Translations under genes and position numbers: made by a program
The notes under the pieces: generated by a model
Told to the model about the DNA's origin: nothing
The model's database searches: none
What the model saw: the letters and a program-made list of their open reading frames with translations, nothing else
From: Exiguobacterium acetylicum
Lineage (GTDB): Bacteria; Bacillota; Bacilli; Exiguobacteriales; Exiguobacteriaceae
DNA length: 64,000 bases
Direction of reading: 5' to 3'
Assembly: GCF_019890935.1 (NCBI RefSeq)
Contig: NZ_CP082333.1
Span: 1,142,001-1,206,000 of the forward strand
Part shown: positions 8,414 through 18,379 of the stretch, one piece after another
Numbering within the stretch: the stretch's first letter is position 1
How the letters are laid out: each line of letters opens with the position of its first letter

Positions 8414-8734
8414 TCAAAACGACTGGAGCCATTTTTCTAACCACTCTCTAGGCAAATGAATTGTAGCTAAATCAATGGTCTGTAATTCATTTAGAGTATA
8501 ACTGTTAGCAAGATACATATCCCATTGTGCATCGATATCGTTTGCTACCTCAGTCGCTTGCTCACTTAACGGATAGCTCTCACGTCCGTCGGTTGCGATA
8601 TGGTAATAATCGTTATGGTACACGTCTGTCATGTAGCAATAACACCAATCTGCTAGTTCTTCATGTGTGATGTTGCCATCTAGTGCGGCCTGAATGTGCT
8701 CTTTTAGCTGTTGATCCGAATAAGTAGGATTCAT
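8414..8734 (-). CDS. Hypothetical protein, acidic, about 106 residues
   Basis: The start MNPTYSDQQ is preceded by GAGAGG. A soluble, acidic protein rich in aromatic residues (WCYCYMTDVYHNDYYH), without signal peptide or membrane segment. I do not recognise the family. The size and charge resemble small immunity or stress proteins, but nothing in the neighbourhood (dhaKLM and glpK) indicates a role. It is separated from glpK by the glpK terminator. Confidence 0.6.
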   Translation of the reverse strand: MNPTYSDQQLKEHIQAALDGNITHEELADWCYCYMTDVYHNDYYHIATDGRESYPLSEQATEVANDIDAQWDMYLANSYTLNELQTIDLATIHLPREWLEKWLQSF

Positions 8735-8767
8735 GATACACCTCTCGCTATATTTTCTATAAGATAT

Positions 8768-8801
8768 CAAAAACCCGGTCCCTCTGCAAAAGGGACCGGG
8801 T
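8768..8801 (-). terminator. Intrinsic terminator of glpFK
   Basis: A perfect 11-bp stem ACCCGGTCCCT / AGGGACCGGGT with a TTTTT tail on the minus strand, directly after the glpK stop. Confidence 0.9.
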
Positions 8802-8809
8802 CAATTGTT

Positions 8810-10339
<1,530 letters not shown>

Positions 10340-10355
10340 TTAGTGAGACGTGATC

Positions 10356-11057
10356 TTAGTAAATCAATTGATAGATGAACACAGCAATTGCCCCACCGAT
10401 GATTGGACCAACGACAGGAATCCATGAATAGCCCCAGTCAGATGAACCTTTATTCGGAATCGGTAGGATAGCGTGCGCGATACGCGGTCCAAGGTCACGA
10501 GCCGGGTTGATGGCATACCCTGTTGTACCACCGAGCGAGAGACCGATGACGACGACGAGTAAACCGACGATGAGTGGTTTTAAGCCATCTCCGAACGTCG
10601 ATAAACCGAGTGCTAAGATACCGAAGACGAGAACGAATGTCCCGATGATCTCAGAAATCAAGTTCGACGGCGTATGACGAATCGCTGGACCTGTTGCGAA
10701 CACACCGAGTTTTGCAGCTTGATCATCAGTCGCTTCAAAATGTTTCATGTAATGAAGCCAAACGAGAATGGCGCCGATGAAAGCTCCGACAAGTTGTCCG
10801 GCAATGTAGATCGGAACGTCTGCCCACGGTAGGTCAGAGTTCAAAGCAAGTGCAATCGTCAATGCGGGGTTCAAGTGTGCTCCACTTTCAGCAGCGACGA
10901 ATGCTGCTGTCATGACGGCAAGACCCCAAGCGAACGTGATGACGATCCATCCGCTGTTTTCCGATTTCGTCTTTTTCAAGACGACACCGGCGACGACTCC
11001 ATCCCCGAGCAGGATAAGAATCATCGTACCGATCATTTCTAGTACAAAGTTATTCAT
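10356..11057 (-). CDS. glpF: Glycerol uptake facilitator (aquaglyceroporin)
   Basis: 233 residues with six membrane helices. Both NPA half-helix motifs are present: [13 protein letters not shown] and [11 protein letters not shown]; the Asp after the second NPAR is the glycerol-selective signature. It admits glycerol, which the downstream kinase traps. No glpP antiterminator gene is adjacent and I see no obvious GlpP-type leader terminator in the 150 bases upstream, but a cre-like site is there, so catabolite repression is the visible control. Confidence 0.94.
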   Translation of the reverse strand: MNNFVLEMIGTMILILLGDGVVAGVVLKKTKSENSGWIVITFAWGLAVMTAAFVAAESGAHLNPALTIALALNSDLPWADVPIYIAGQLVGAFIGAILVWLHYMKHFEATDDQAAKLGVFATGPAIRHTPSNLISEIIGTFVLVFGILALGLSTFGDGLKPLIVGLLVVVIGLSLGGTTGYAINPARDLGPRIAHAILPIPNKGSSDWGYSWIPVVGPIIGGAIAVFIYQLIY

Positions 11058-11118
11058 GCAAAAACCCTCCCTTTGGATTAAAGCAGATAATGGCCTTTCT
11101 ACTTTAAATTACTCCGAT

Positions 11119-11134
11119 TTGAGAACGTTTTCAA
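11119..11134 (-). promoter_or_regulatory. Putative cre (CcpA) site upstream of glpF
   Basis: On the minus strand TTGAAAACGTTCTCAA matches the cre consensus WTGNAARCGNWWWCA with one mismatch. It lies about 65 bases upstream of the glpF start, within the promoter region. Confidence 0.6.
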
Positions 11135-11203
11135 TACATATAATTGAAATATAGGAATGGAAATTTTTTATTTTGATGTTTAAAGATACGAAAAAGTGGA
11201 TAA

Positions 11204-11243
11204 GAAAACACCTCTTCCTGCCTGCGAGCAAGCAAAAGAGATG
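11204..11243 (-). terminator. Terminator-like hairpin after the DUF2227 gene
   Basis: CATCTCTT / AAGAGGTG stem with a GC-rich interior and TTTTC tail on the minus strand, beginning immediately at the stop codon of the DUF2227 gene. Confidence 0.65.
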
Positions 11244-11714
11244 TTACCGACGACGTTTTTTTCTTTTTTTAGGTCGAAACCAACTGCTGGAATAATCTAG
11301 TAGGATATGAATCGTACTCGCCACCATGATCCCGACGACGAATGCAGGCAGGGAAGCGAACCACGAATCAATCGTAGCAGAATCAAGAACCTGAAAATAG
11401 AGACTTAAAAATAGTAGCGGAATCAGAATCGCAGCACTATAAAGAAGCCGGATGATGTCTCCGATGATCAATCCGTGTGACCAGATTGAGCGGTGGGGCA
11501 TGATCTTGACATAAGGCATCCAAAGGACTCGGAACGGTCCAAAGCGATAATACGGTTCTGATTTTAAATCGAGGTCGGGTGACAACCAAAGGGTACCGAC
11601 AGCGATACCGATGGCGGTTGGTAACCAATCGGTTTGTTGCGTTGCGACCGAATACGCAACGTAACCCGTCAGTGCGACGGTATTGACGGTATCATGTACA
11701 TTTCCTGATGGCAT
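11244..11714 (-). CDS. DUF2227 putative metal-binding membrane protein
   Basis: 156 residues. Starts MPSGNVHDTVN as typical for this family and has the later H-rich pattern DLDLKSEPYYRFGP and PHRSIWSHGLIIGD, with about three hydrophobic segments and a strongly basic tail (RPKKRKKRRR). Related to metal-dependent hydrolase-like membrane proteins of unknown role. Its ATG lies 31 bases after the lexA stop. The Shine-Dalgarno GGAGG is separated from it by a stable hairpin (separate entry), so its translation may depend on that structure, or it may be expressed only on read-through from lexA. Confidence 0.75.
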   Translation of the reverse strand: MPSGNVHDTVNTVALTGYVAYSVATQQTDWLPTAIGIAVGTLWLSPDLDLKSEPYYRFGPFRVLWMPYVKIMPHRSIWSHGLIIGDIIRLLYSAAILIPLLFLSLYFQVLDSATIDSWFASLPAFVVGIMVASTIHILLDYSSSWFRPKKRKKRRR

Positions 11715-11715
11715 G

Positions 11716-11744
11716 AAAAAAGACCAGTCGTAACTGGTCCCTCC
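11716..11744 (-). promoter_or_regulatory. Hairpin between Shine-Dalgarno and start codon (also a terminator-like structure for lexA)
   Basis: Minus strand order after the lexA TGA: GGAGG, then GACCAGT-TACG-ACTGGTC, then TTTTTTC and the ATG of the DUF2227 gene. The stem has 7 perfect pairs closed by a UACG (UNCG-type) tetraloop. It looks like an intrinsic terminator of lexA. If the stem forms without termination, GGAGG ends up 7 bases from the ATG, the ideal distance. Confidence 0.65.
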
Positions 11745-11745
11745 G

Positions 11746-12360
11746 TCAATGAATCGTCCGATACACGCCGATTACCTTACCAAGAATGGAGACATTATCG
11801 AAATACATCGGATCCATCGAGTCATTTTCTGGTTGTAGACGTACCTGTTGATCTTCTAAGAAGAACCGTTTCACCGTCGCTTCGCTATCTTCGGTCATAG
11901 CTACGACGATTTCTCCGTTTTCTGCTGTGTTTTGTTGGCGCACGATGACACGATCGCCGTCAAGAATACCTGCGTTAATCATCGATTCACCATCGATCGT
12001 CAACATGAAGACCGTTTCATTTCCTACATAATGTGCAGGGAGTGGGAACTGTTCCTCGATGTTTTCAATCGCTGTAATCGGAAGACCCGCTGTGACTTTC
12101 CCGATGACGGGAACATGGACGATGGCTTCCGTGATTTCTTCAGGCTTATCAAGCAATATCTCAATCGCACGTGGTTTCGTCGGGTCACGGCGAATCATTC
12201 CCCGTTTCTCGAGTCGATCCAAATGACCGTGTACCGTCGAGCTAGACGCGAGTCCGACTGCTTCTCCGATTTCACGAACTGATGGTGGATACCCCTTCAG
12301 TTTCACTTCAGAGACGATGTAGTCGAGAATCTCTTGTTGGCGCTTAGACATTTTCCGCAT
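11746..12360 (-). CDS. lexA: SOS repressor LexA
   Basis: 204 residues. The N-terminal winged helix (about 1-66, [26 protein letters not shown]) binds SOS boxes. The C-terminal S24 autoprotease has the Ala91-Gly92 cleavage site and the catalytic Ser126 (DGESM) and Lys164 (ATVKRF). RecA-stimulated self-cleavage derepresses the SOS genes. The start MRKMSKRQQ is used because AGAGGTGG precedes it; the long upstream extension is the promoter region. Divergent from yneA-yneB across three SOS boxes, as in Bacillus. Confidence 0.96.
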   Translation of the reverse strand: MRKMSKRQQEILDYIVSEVKLKGYPPSVREIGEAVGLASSSTVHGHLDRLEKRGMIRRDPTKPRAIEILLDKPEEITEAIVHVPVIGKVTAGLPITAIENIEEQFPLPAHYVGNETVFMLTIDGESMINAGILDGDRVIVRQQNTAENGEIVVAMTEDSEATVKRFFLEDQQVRLQPENDSMDPMYFDNVSILGKVIGVYRTIH

Positions 12361-12421
12361 ACGAATTGCCACCTCTTTCTGGATTGAAGTTTGAAATGTA
12401 AGAATATATGTTTCTAGATTC

Positions 12422-12450
12422 ACTATAACATAGAACAAATGAGCGTACAA
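12422..12450 (-). promoter_or_regulatory. Predicted lexA promoter
   Basis: On the minus strand, -35 TTGTAC (12445-12450) and -10 TATAGT (12422-12427) with a 17-base spacer. SOS box 1 overlaps the -35. Confidence 0.6.
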
Positions 12451-12461
12451 ACAATTGTTCG
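12448..12461. promoter_or_regulatory. SOS box 1 (LexA operator)
   Basis: CAAACAATTGTTCG, reading CGAACAATTGTTTG on the other strand, fits the Bacillus consensus CGAAC-N4-GTTYG. It overlaps the lexA -35. Confidence 0.8.
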
Positions 12462-12471
12462 ACATTTTGTG

Positions 12472-12501
12472 TTGACCGAACACGGGTTCTGTGTTTATTA
12501 T
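12472..12501 (+). promoter_or_regulatory. Predicted yneA-yneB promoter
   Basis: -35 TTGACC at 12472-12477, 18-base spacer, -10 TATTAT at 12496-12501. The spacer holds SOS box 2. Confidence 0.6.
12477..12490. promoter_or_regulatory. SOS box 2 (LexA operator)
   Basis: CGAACACGGGTTCT fits CGAAC-N4-GTTCK. It lies in the spacer of the yneA promoter. Confidence 0.75.
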
Positions 12502-12509
12502 GAGTTATG

Positions 12510-12523
12510 CGAACAATTGTTCC
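12510..12523. promoter_or_regulatory. SOS box 3 (LexA operator)
   Basis: CGAACAATTGTTCC, a near-perfect LexA palindrome, sits just downstream of the yneA -10. A weaker half site (GCGAACATT) follows. Confidence 0.78.
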
Positions 12524-12568
12524 GCGAACATTTATTCTAACTCATTCATTTCATATTTGGAGGGATTC

Positions 12569-12859
12569 ATGATGATTCATACGATTCGTACTCATGCTTT
12601 TTCAATTCTCTTCTATGCCTTAAGTATTGCCTTCGTGATCTTTTTACTCACACCGCGCCCGGATGAAAAAGTGGCGCAACTGATGACTGCTTCCGTTACG
12701 GTCGATGAGAACGCCACAGTCGAACAAATTGCTGAAGTCTACAATGATGGTTCGATGTCAGATGAAGAATACGTCAACTGGTTGATTAAAAATAATGATG
12801 TCGAGACAAAACACGTCATCTCAAAAAGCAAAATCGTTGTACCAATCGCACAACAATGA
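12569..12859 (+). CDS. yneA: SOS-induced cell division suppressor YneA
   Basis: 96 residues starting MMIHTIRTH with GGAGGG upstream. An N-terminal membrane helix (about residues 8-25) is followed by a small LysM-like extracytoplasmic domain (ASVTVDENATVEQIAEVYND to the end). In Bacillus, YneA delays septation during the SOS response. The gene is divergent from lexA, controlled by the boxes above, and followed by the resolvase yneB. Sequence conservation in this family is low, so context carries much of the call. Confidence 0.82.
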   Translation: MMIHTIRTHAFSILFYALSIAFVIFLLTPRPDEKVAQLMTASVTVDENATVEQIAEVYNDGSMSDEEYVNWLIKNNDVETKHVISKSKIVVPIAQQ

Positions 12860-12898
12860 CAAAATGGAAAAGTTGTGAAAGAACGAACAGGGATGTGA

Positions 12899-13558
<660 letters not shown>

Positions 13559-13559
13559 G

Positions 13560-13601
13560 AAGCAAGTAACCCGTCGACTGACGCGGTTAACTTGCTTTTT
13601 T
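13560..13601 (+). terminator. Intrinsic terminator of the yneAB operon
   Basis: AAGCAAGTAACCC pairs with GGTTAACTTGCTT around a GC-containing loop, followed by a T run. Confidence 0.85.
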
Positions 13602-13671
13602 TAGTAAGCTCTTTTACAGTAAGAATACAATTGAACTACTCAAGTTTGAGTCATAGAGAAAGAGGGATTTC

Positions 13672-13908
13672 ATGTTATCACAAGAACAATTAGATCGAAT
13701 CAATGCATTAGCGAATAAATCAAAAGTCGAGCCGTTATCGGAAGCAGAAACAGCAGAACAAAAAGAGCTACGTGCAGCGTATCTCGCAGCATTCCGTGGA
13801 TCGTTCAAAAACCAACTCATGGGCATGAAAATCGTCGATGAAGAGGGCACAGACGTAACACCTGAGAAATTAAAACAAGCACAAGAAGAAGAACGGAATA
13901 AACAATAA
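13672..13908 (+). CDS. ynzC: DUF896 family protein YnzC
   Basis: 78 residues. The two-helix bundle begins MLSQEQLDRINALANKSK and continues LSEAETAEQKELRAAYLAAFRGSFKNQL, the DUF896 signature; the tail is disordered. Role unknown; in B. subtilis it lies in the same lexA-tkt interval. Here it has its own terminator on both sides, so it is a separate transcript from yneAB. The RBS AGAGGG lies 7 bases upstream. Confidence 0.88.
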   Translation: MLSQEQLDRINALANKSKVEPLSEAETAEQKELRAAYLAAFRGSFKNQLMGMKIVDEEGTDVTPEKLKQAQEEERNKQ

Positions 13909-13929
13909 TCGTTTGTTCCTTCTATAGAA

Positions 13930-13964
13930 GAAAGAGGTTTCGCGTTAAGCGGACCTCTTTTTTG
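13930..13964 (+). terminator. Intrinsic terminator of ynzC
   Basis: AAAGAGGT-CGC / GCG-ACCTCTTT hairpin with a T run. Confidence 0.8.
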
Positions 13965-14107
13965 TTTAGCGCTGTTAGATGAGGAAACATTGCACGATAG
14001 CAATACATCTTAATAACGATCTTTCATCAATTCATGCATCCTGTATGAGTCGATAGAACGGCTATAGATAGCGCATTCATTTTAATGTGACATACTATTT
14101 AGAAAAG

Positions 14108-14136
14108 TTGTATCACATTTAAGAGTGTGCTAAAAT
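14108..14136 (+). promoter_or_regulatory. Predicted tkt promoter
   Basis: -35 TTGTAT at 14108-14113, 17-base spacer, -10 TAAAAT at 14131-14136. Confidence 0.6.
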
Positions 14137-14173
14137 GAGTAGGAATTTGTGAAAAAGAGAGAGGATGATTGTT

Positions 14174-16153
14174 TTGACGAACATGACGACAGTAGAACAA
14201 TTAGCAATTAATACGATTCGTACCTTATCGATTGATGCCGTACAAAAGGCGAATTCGGGTCACCCAGGTATGCCAATGGGAGCAGCGCCGATGGCATTCT
14301 CGCTTTGGGCGGATCATATGAACCACAACCCTAAAAATCCAGAATGGTTCAACCGCGACCGTTTTGTACTTTCAGCCGGACACGGTTCGATGCTTCTCTA
14401 CTCACTCCTCCACCTATCGGGATATGATCTATCAATGGATGATCTTAAATCATTCCGTCAATGGGGATCAAAAACACCAGGTCACCCGGAATACCGTCAC
14501 ACGGCTGGTGTAGATGCGACAACAGGTCCACTTGGTCAAGGGATTGCAATGGCAGTTGGTATGGCGATGGCAGAACGTCATCTTGAAGCAAAATACAACC
14601 GTGACGATCTCAACGTCGTCGATCACTTCACATACGGAATTTGTGGAGATGGAGACTTAATGGAAGGTGTCTCAGCTGAGGCGGCTTCACTCGCAGGTCA
14701 CCTTGGTCTTGGTAAATTGGTCGTATTGTACGATTCAAACGATATCTCACTTGACGGCGATCTCGATAAATCATTCTCTGAAAACGTCCAGAAGCGCTTC
14801 GAAGCGTACAACTGGCAAGTCATTCGCGTAGAAGACGGAACGGATATCGATTCGATTTCGAAAGCGATCGCGGCGGCACAAGCAGAGACGACAAAACCAA
14901 CGTTGATCGAAGTCAAGACAGTCATCGGCTTCGGTTCACCGAACAAGTCAGGGAAATCGGCTTCTCACGGTGCACCACTCGGTGAAGCGGAAATCAAATT
15001 AACGAAAGCAAGCTACGTTTGGGATCACGAAGAGTTCTACGTGCCTGAAGAAGTTAAGTCATTGTTTGACGAGCGGATCGTCCAACGTGGTGCTTCTGCA
15101 GAAGACGCATGGAACGAGACGATGAAACAATACGAAGCAGCGCATCCAGAATTGCATGCTGAACTCGTTCGCGCAATCGCAAACGAATTGCCAAGCAACT
15201 GGGAAGCAGATCTTCCGACGTACGACTTGTCATCGAAAAAAGCGACACGCCAAACGAGTGGTGAAGTCTTGAACGGTCTTGCGAAGAACGTTCCGACATT
15301 GTTCGGTGGTTCAGCTGACCTTGCAGGATCGAACAACACGATGCTCAAAGGCGAAGCAGACTTCGATATCGACCCAAGCGGTCGTAACATCTGGTTCGGA
15401 GTACGTGAATTCGCAATGGCTGCGGCTGTCAACGGTATGGCGCTTCACGGTGGCGTCATTCCTTACGGCGCGACATTCTTCGTCTTCTCGGATTACCTCC
15501 GTCCAGCGGTTCGTTTAGCAGCATTAATGGGACTTCCATCAATCTTCGTCTTGACGCACGACTCGATCGCTGTCGGAGAAGATGGTCCAACACACGAGCC
15601 AGTCGAGCACTTGATGAGCTTCCGTGCAATGCCGAACGTCACGATCTACCGTCCAGCAGACGGAAAAGAGACGATCGCAGCATGGAAAACAGCGGTTCAA
15701 GCAAAAGACAAACCGACACTTCTCGTCTTGACGCGTCAAGGTCTTCCTGAACTTGAAGGTACGACGACAGAGGGCGCTGAAAAAGGTGGTTATGTCATCG
15801 CTGGTGACGTCACGAAAGCTGATACGCTCTTGATCGGTACGGGTTCAGAAGTTCACCTTCTTGTCGAAGCACAAAAAGAACTTGGTGAATCAGCAGCTGT
15901 CGTTTCGCTTCCATCATGGGAAGTATTCGAAGCACAGTCAGCAGAGTACAAAGAATCAGTTCTTCCGAAACACATCACGAAACGTGTCGCGATCGAAGCA
16001 GGCGCTTCGCTTGGTTGGTACAAATATGTAGGAACAGAAGGACAAGTCATCGGAATCGATCGTTTCGGCGCATCTGCTCCTGGAGACTTCCTCTTGAAAG
16101 AATACGGCATGTCTGTTGAGAACGTTTTAGCGACAGTCAAACAACTCGGATAA
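14174..16153 (+). CDS. tkt: Transketolase
   Basis: 659 residues with a TTG start chosen because GAGAGG is 9 bases upstream; the ATG at 14165 would abut the site, and an ATG at 14183 is the other option. Thiamine diphosphate enzyme of the non-oxidative pentose phosphate pathway moving two-carbon units. [17 protein letters not shown], the diphosphate-binding GDGDLMEG motif, the central pyrimidine-domain [13 protein letters not shown] and [20 protein letters not shown] are visible. Full length. yneF follows after a terminator; rpiA of the same pathway is also in this window. Confidence 0.96.
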   Translation: MTNMTTVEQLAINTIRTLSIDAVQKANSGHPGMPMGAAPMAFSLWADHMNHNPKNPEWFNRDRFVLSAGHGSMLLYSLLHLSGYDLSMDDLKSFRQWGSKTPGHPEYRHTAGVDATTGPLGQGIAMAVGMAMAERHLEAKYNRDDLNVVDHFTYGICGDGDLMEGVSAEAASLAGHLGLGKLVVLYDSNDISLDGDLDKSFSENVQKRFEAYNWQVIRVEDGTDIDSISKAIAAAQAETTKPTLIEVKTVIGFGSPNKSGKSASHGAPLGEAEIKLTKASYVWDHEEFYVPEEVKSLFDERIVQRGASAEDAWNETMKQYEAAHPELHAELVRAIANELPSNWEADLPTYDLSSKKATRQTSGEVLNGLAKNVPTLFGGSADLAGSNNTMLKGEADFDIDPSGRNIWFGVREFAMAAAVNGMALHGGVIPYGATFFVFSDYLRPAVRLAALMGLPSIFVLTHDSIAVGEDGPTHEPVEHLMSFRAMPNVTIYRPADGKETIAAWKTAVQAKDKPTLLVLTRQGLPELEGTTTEGAEKGGYVIAGDVTKADTLLIGTGSEVHLLVEAQKELGESAAVVSLPSWEVFEAQSAEYKESVLPKHITKRVAIEAGASLGWYKYVGTEGQVIGIDRFGASAPGDFLLKEYGMSVENVLATVKQLG

Positions 16154-16163
16154 TCTTTTCCGG

Positions 16164-16198
16164 AAAAACGGGTCCGATCTTACGTCGGGCTCGTTTTT
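16164..16198 (+). terminator. Intrinsic terminator of tkt
   Basis: ACGGGTCCGAT / GTCGGGCTCGT stem (GT pairs) with a TTTTT tail. Confidence 0.8.
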
Positions 16199-16276
16199 CA
16201 TCTATTATCATCTATGCAAACAATTGGAATTATAGTATAGTAAAAAGCGACGTTTTAAGTTAGAGGAGGAAGCAAC

Positions 16277-16507
16277 TTGGCTACATGGATTTGGATTTTA
16301 ATTGCCCTTCTTTGCTTGGTAGCAGGTGTCGCCCTTGGTTTCTATATCGCTCGTCGATACATGATGAACTACTTGGAGCAAAACCCACCAATCAACGAAG
16401 ATATGATTAAGACATTGATGATGCAAATGGGTCAAAAGCCATCACAAAAGAAAGTCAACCAAGTGATGCGTTCAATGAGTGGTTCAATGAAATCACCTAA
16501 AAAATAA
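16277..16507 (+). CDS. yneF: UPF0154 membrane protein YneF
   Basis: 76 residues from a TTG start with AGGAGG upstream. One N-terminal membrane helix (about 4-24), then [36 protein letters not shown], characteristic of UPF0154. Role unknown. It follows tkt as in Bacillus, but yneE (sirA, the sporulation replication inhibitor) is absent between them. Confidence 0.9.
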   Translation: MATWIWILIALLCLVAGVALGFYIARRYMMNYLEQNPPINEDMIKTLMMQMGQKPSQKKVNQVMRSMSGSMKSPKK

Positions 16508-16512
16508 GCTGT

Positions 16513-16546
16513 ACGAAAGGGGACCAAATGGTCTCCTTTTTGTTTG
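16513..16546 (+). terminator. Intrinsic terminator of yneF
   Basis: GGGGACC-AAAT-GGTCTCC with a TTTTT tail. Confidence 0.8.
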
Positions 16547-16627
16547 CTATTTTTTAGAAAGAGCACTAATCTAAAATGTGAGACTATTTCAAATAATCAT
16601 AGGATTTAAAAAAGGGGGGAGACTTGA

Positions 16628-18379
16628 ATGGGAGTCTTCAGGAAACTCGGTTGGTTTTTCCGACGAGAATGGAAAGCGTATAGTCTTGGGGTCGTCTGCT
16701 TGATTTTTGTAGCAGCGTTAGAACTCATTCCACCGAAGATCATCGGGACGACAGTCAATGGTCTAAGCGAGGGGAGCTTGACGAAGAATGATTTGATTCG
16801 TCTCGCAGGTACATTGTTGCTCATCGGGGTCGCGACATATATCATTCGTTATTTTTGGCGCTTTTATATCTTTGGGGCATCGATTCGTCTCGGTCGATTA
16901 TTGCGCAGCCAACTGTATGGACATTTTTCAGATTTGGATCAATCGTTCTATAAGAAATATCGGAGCGGGGATTTGATGGCGCATGCGACGAACGACGTAC
17001 AGGCGGTATCGATGACAGCAGGTGCCGGTATTCTAACGCTCGTCGACTCGGTGACGATGGGGAGCTTCGTCATCATCACGATGGTCACGACGATCAGTTG
17101 GAAATTGACGCTCGTATCACTTCTACCGATGCCGCTGATGGTCTACTTGACGTCACGTTACGGGAAAATGTTACATTCGCGTTTTCATGACGCACAGGAA
17201 GCCTTCTCCGATTTAAATGACAAGGTCGCGGAAAGCATTAGTGGTGTCCGTGTCTTAAAAGCAACAGGAGAAGTGGAGTCTGATGTACAGACGTTTACGG
17301 ATCTATCGGATGACGTCGTCCAAAAGAACCGTCGTGTCGCAAAAATCGACGCGCTGTTTGACCCGACGATTTTTGGATTAGTCGGTCTATCGTACATCAT
17401 CGCTGTCGGATATGGTGCGTATCTGTTACAACAAGGTGAAATCCGAATCGGTGACATCGTCTCATTCACTACATATCTTGGTTTATTGACATGGCCGATG
17501 CTCGCCTTCGGTTGGTTGTTCAACATCGTCGAACGTGGTCGTGCTTCTTACGATCGGATCGAGCGGATGCTTGCGATTGAACCGGAAATTAAAGACGCAA
17601 AAGAAGCAGCAACGAGTGTTTCCTCACCAGAACTCCACGTTGGGATTGAGCGTTTCATCTATGATACACAACCGGTCTTACAAGACATCGATGTGACGTT
17701 GAAGCCCGGTAAATCACTCGGAATCGTCGGGAAGACGGGTGCCGGTAAATCGACGTTCGTTCGCTTATTGTCTCGCGAATACGACGTCAAACAAGGCGCC
17801 ATCACGATTGGTGGACGAGACATCAAACAATTGACGCGTGACACTGTCCGTCGTCAAGTAGCGATCGTTCCACAGGATCATTTCTTATTCTCCGCGTCGA
17901 TTGCTGACAATATTGCCTTTGCACAACCGGATGCATCAATGGAAGACATCATGGAAGCAGCGCGGATCGCAGCAGTCCATGATGATATTCTCGGGTTTAA
18001 GGAAGGGTACGCGACGATGGTCGGGGAGCGTGGGGTGACGTTATCCGGCGGTCAAAAACAACGGATCTCGATTGCCCGGGCATTACTAGCAGACTGTCCG
18101 ATTTTAGTGCTCGATGATGCCTTGTCTGCAGTCGATGCTAAAACCGAGGAAGCGATCATCCATCACTTCCGCACGGCGGATCACGATCAGGCACAAATCA
18201 TCGTTGCCCATCGCCTGTCGGCTGTGTCGCATACCGATGAGATCATCGTCCTTGAAGACGGTCGAATCATCGAACGGGGCACGCATGAGCAGTTACTCGC
18301 TCATGACGGTTGGTATAAAGAGACGTACGATCGCCAGCAACTAGAATCACTTGTTGAACAAGGAGGGCGTTCCGAATGA
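16628..18379 (+). CDS. bmrC: Heterodimeric multidrug ABC exporter, subunit with degenerate ATP site (BmrC/YheI-like)
   Basis: 583 residues: six-helix exporter domain (about 1-320) plus nucleotide-binding domain. Walker A is GKTGAGKST and the signature LSGGQ is canonical, but Walker B ends ILVLDDA, with Asp in place of the catalytic glutamate. The start resembles BmrC (LGWFFRREWKAYSLG). The gene overlaps the next by 4 bases (ATGA). Unlike bmrCD of B. subtilis, no leader-peptide attenuator is seen upstream. Drug substrates are inferred from the family. Confidence 0.87.
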   Translation: MGVFRKLGWFFRREWKAYSLGVVCLIFVAALELIPPKIIGTTVNGLSEGSLTKNDLIRLAGTLLLIGVATYIIRYFWRFYIFGASIRLGRLLRSQLYGHFSDLDQSFYKKYRSGDLMAHATNDVQAVSMTAGAGILTLVDSVTMGSFVIITMVTTISWKLTLVSLLPMPLMVYLTSRYGKMLHSRFHDAQEAFSDLNDKVAESISGVRVLKATGEVESDVQTFTDLSDDVVQKNRRVAKIDALFDPTIFGLVGLSYIIAVGYGAYLLQQGEIRIGDIVSFTTYLGLLTWPMLAFGWLFNIVERGRASYDRIERMLAIEPEIKDAKEAATSVSSPELHVGIERFIYDTQPVLQDIDVTLKPGKSLGIVGKTGAGKSTFVRLLSREYDVKQGAITIGGRDIKQLTRDTVRRQVAIVPQDHFLFSASIADNIAFAQPDASMEDIMEAARIAAVHDDILGFKEGYATMVGERGVTLSGGQKQRISIARALLADCPILVLDDALSAVDAKTEEAIIHHFRTADHDQAQIIVAHRLSAVSHTDEIIVLEDGRIIERGTHEQLLAHDGWYKETYDRQQLESLVEQGGRSE

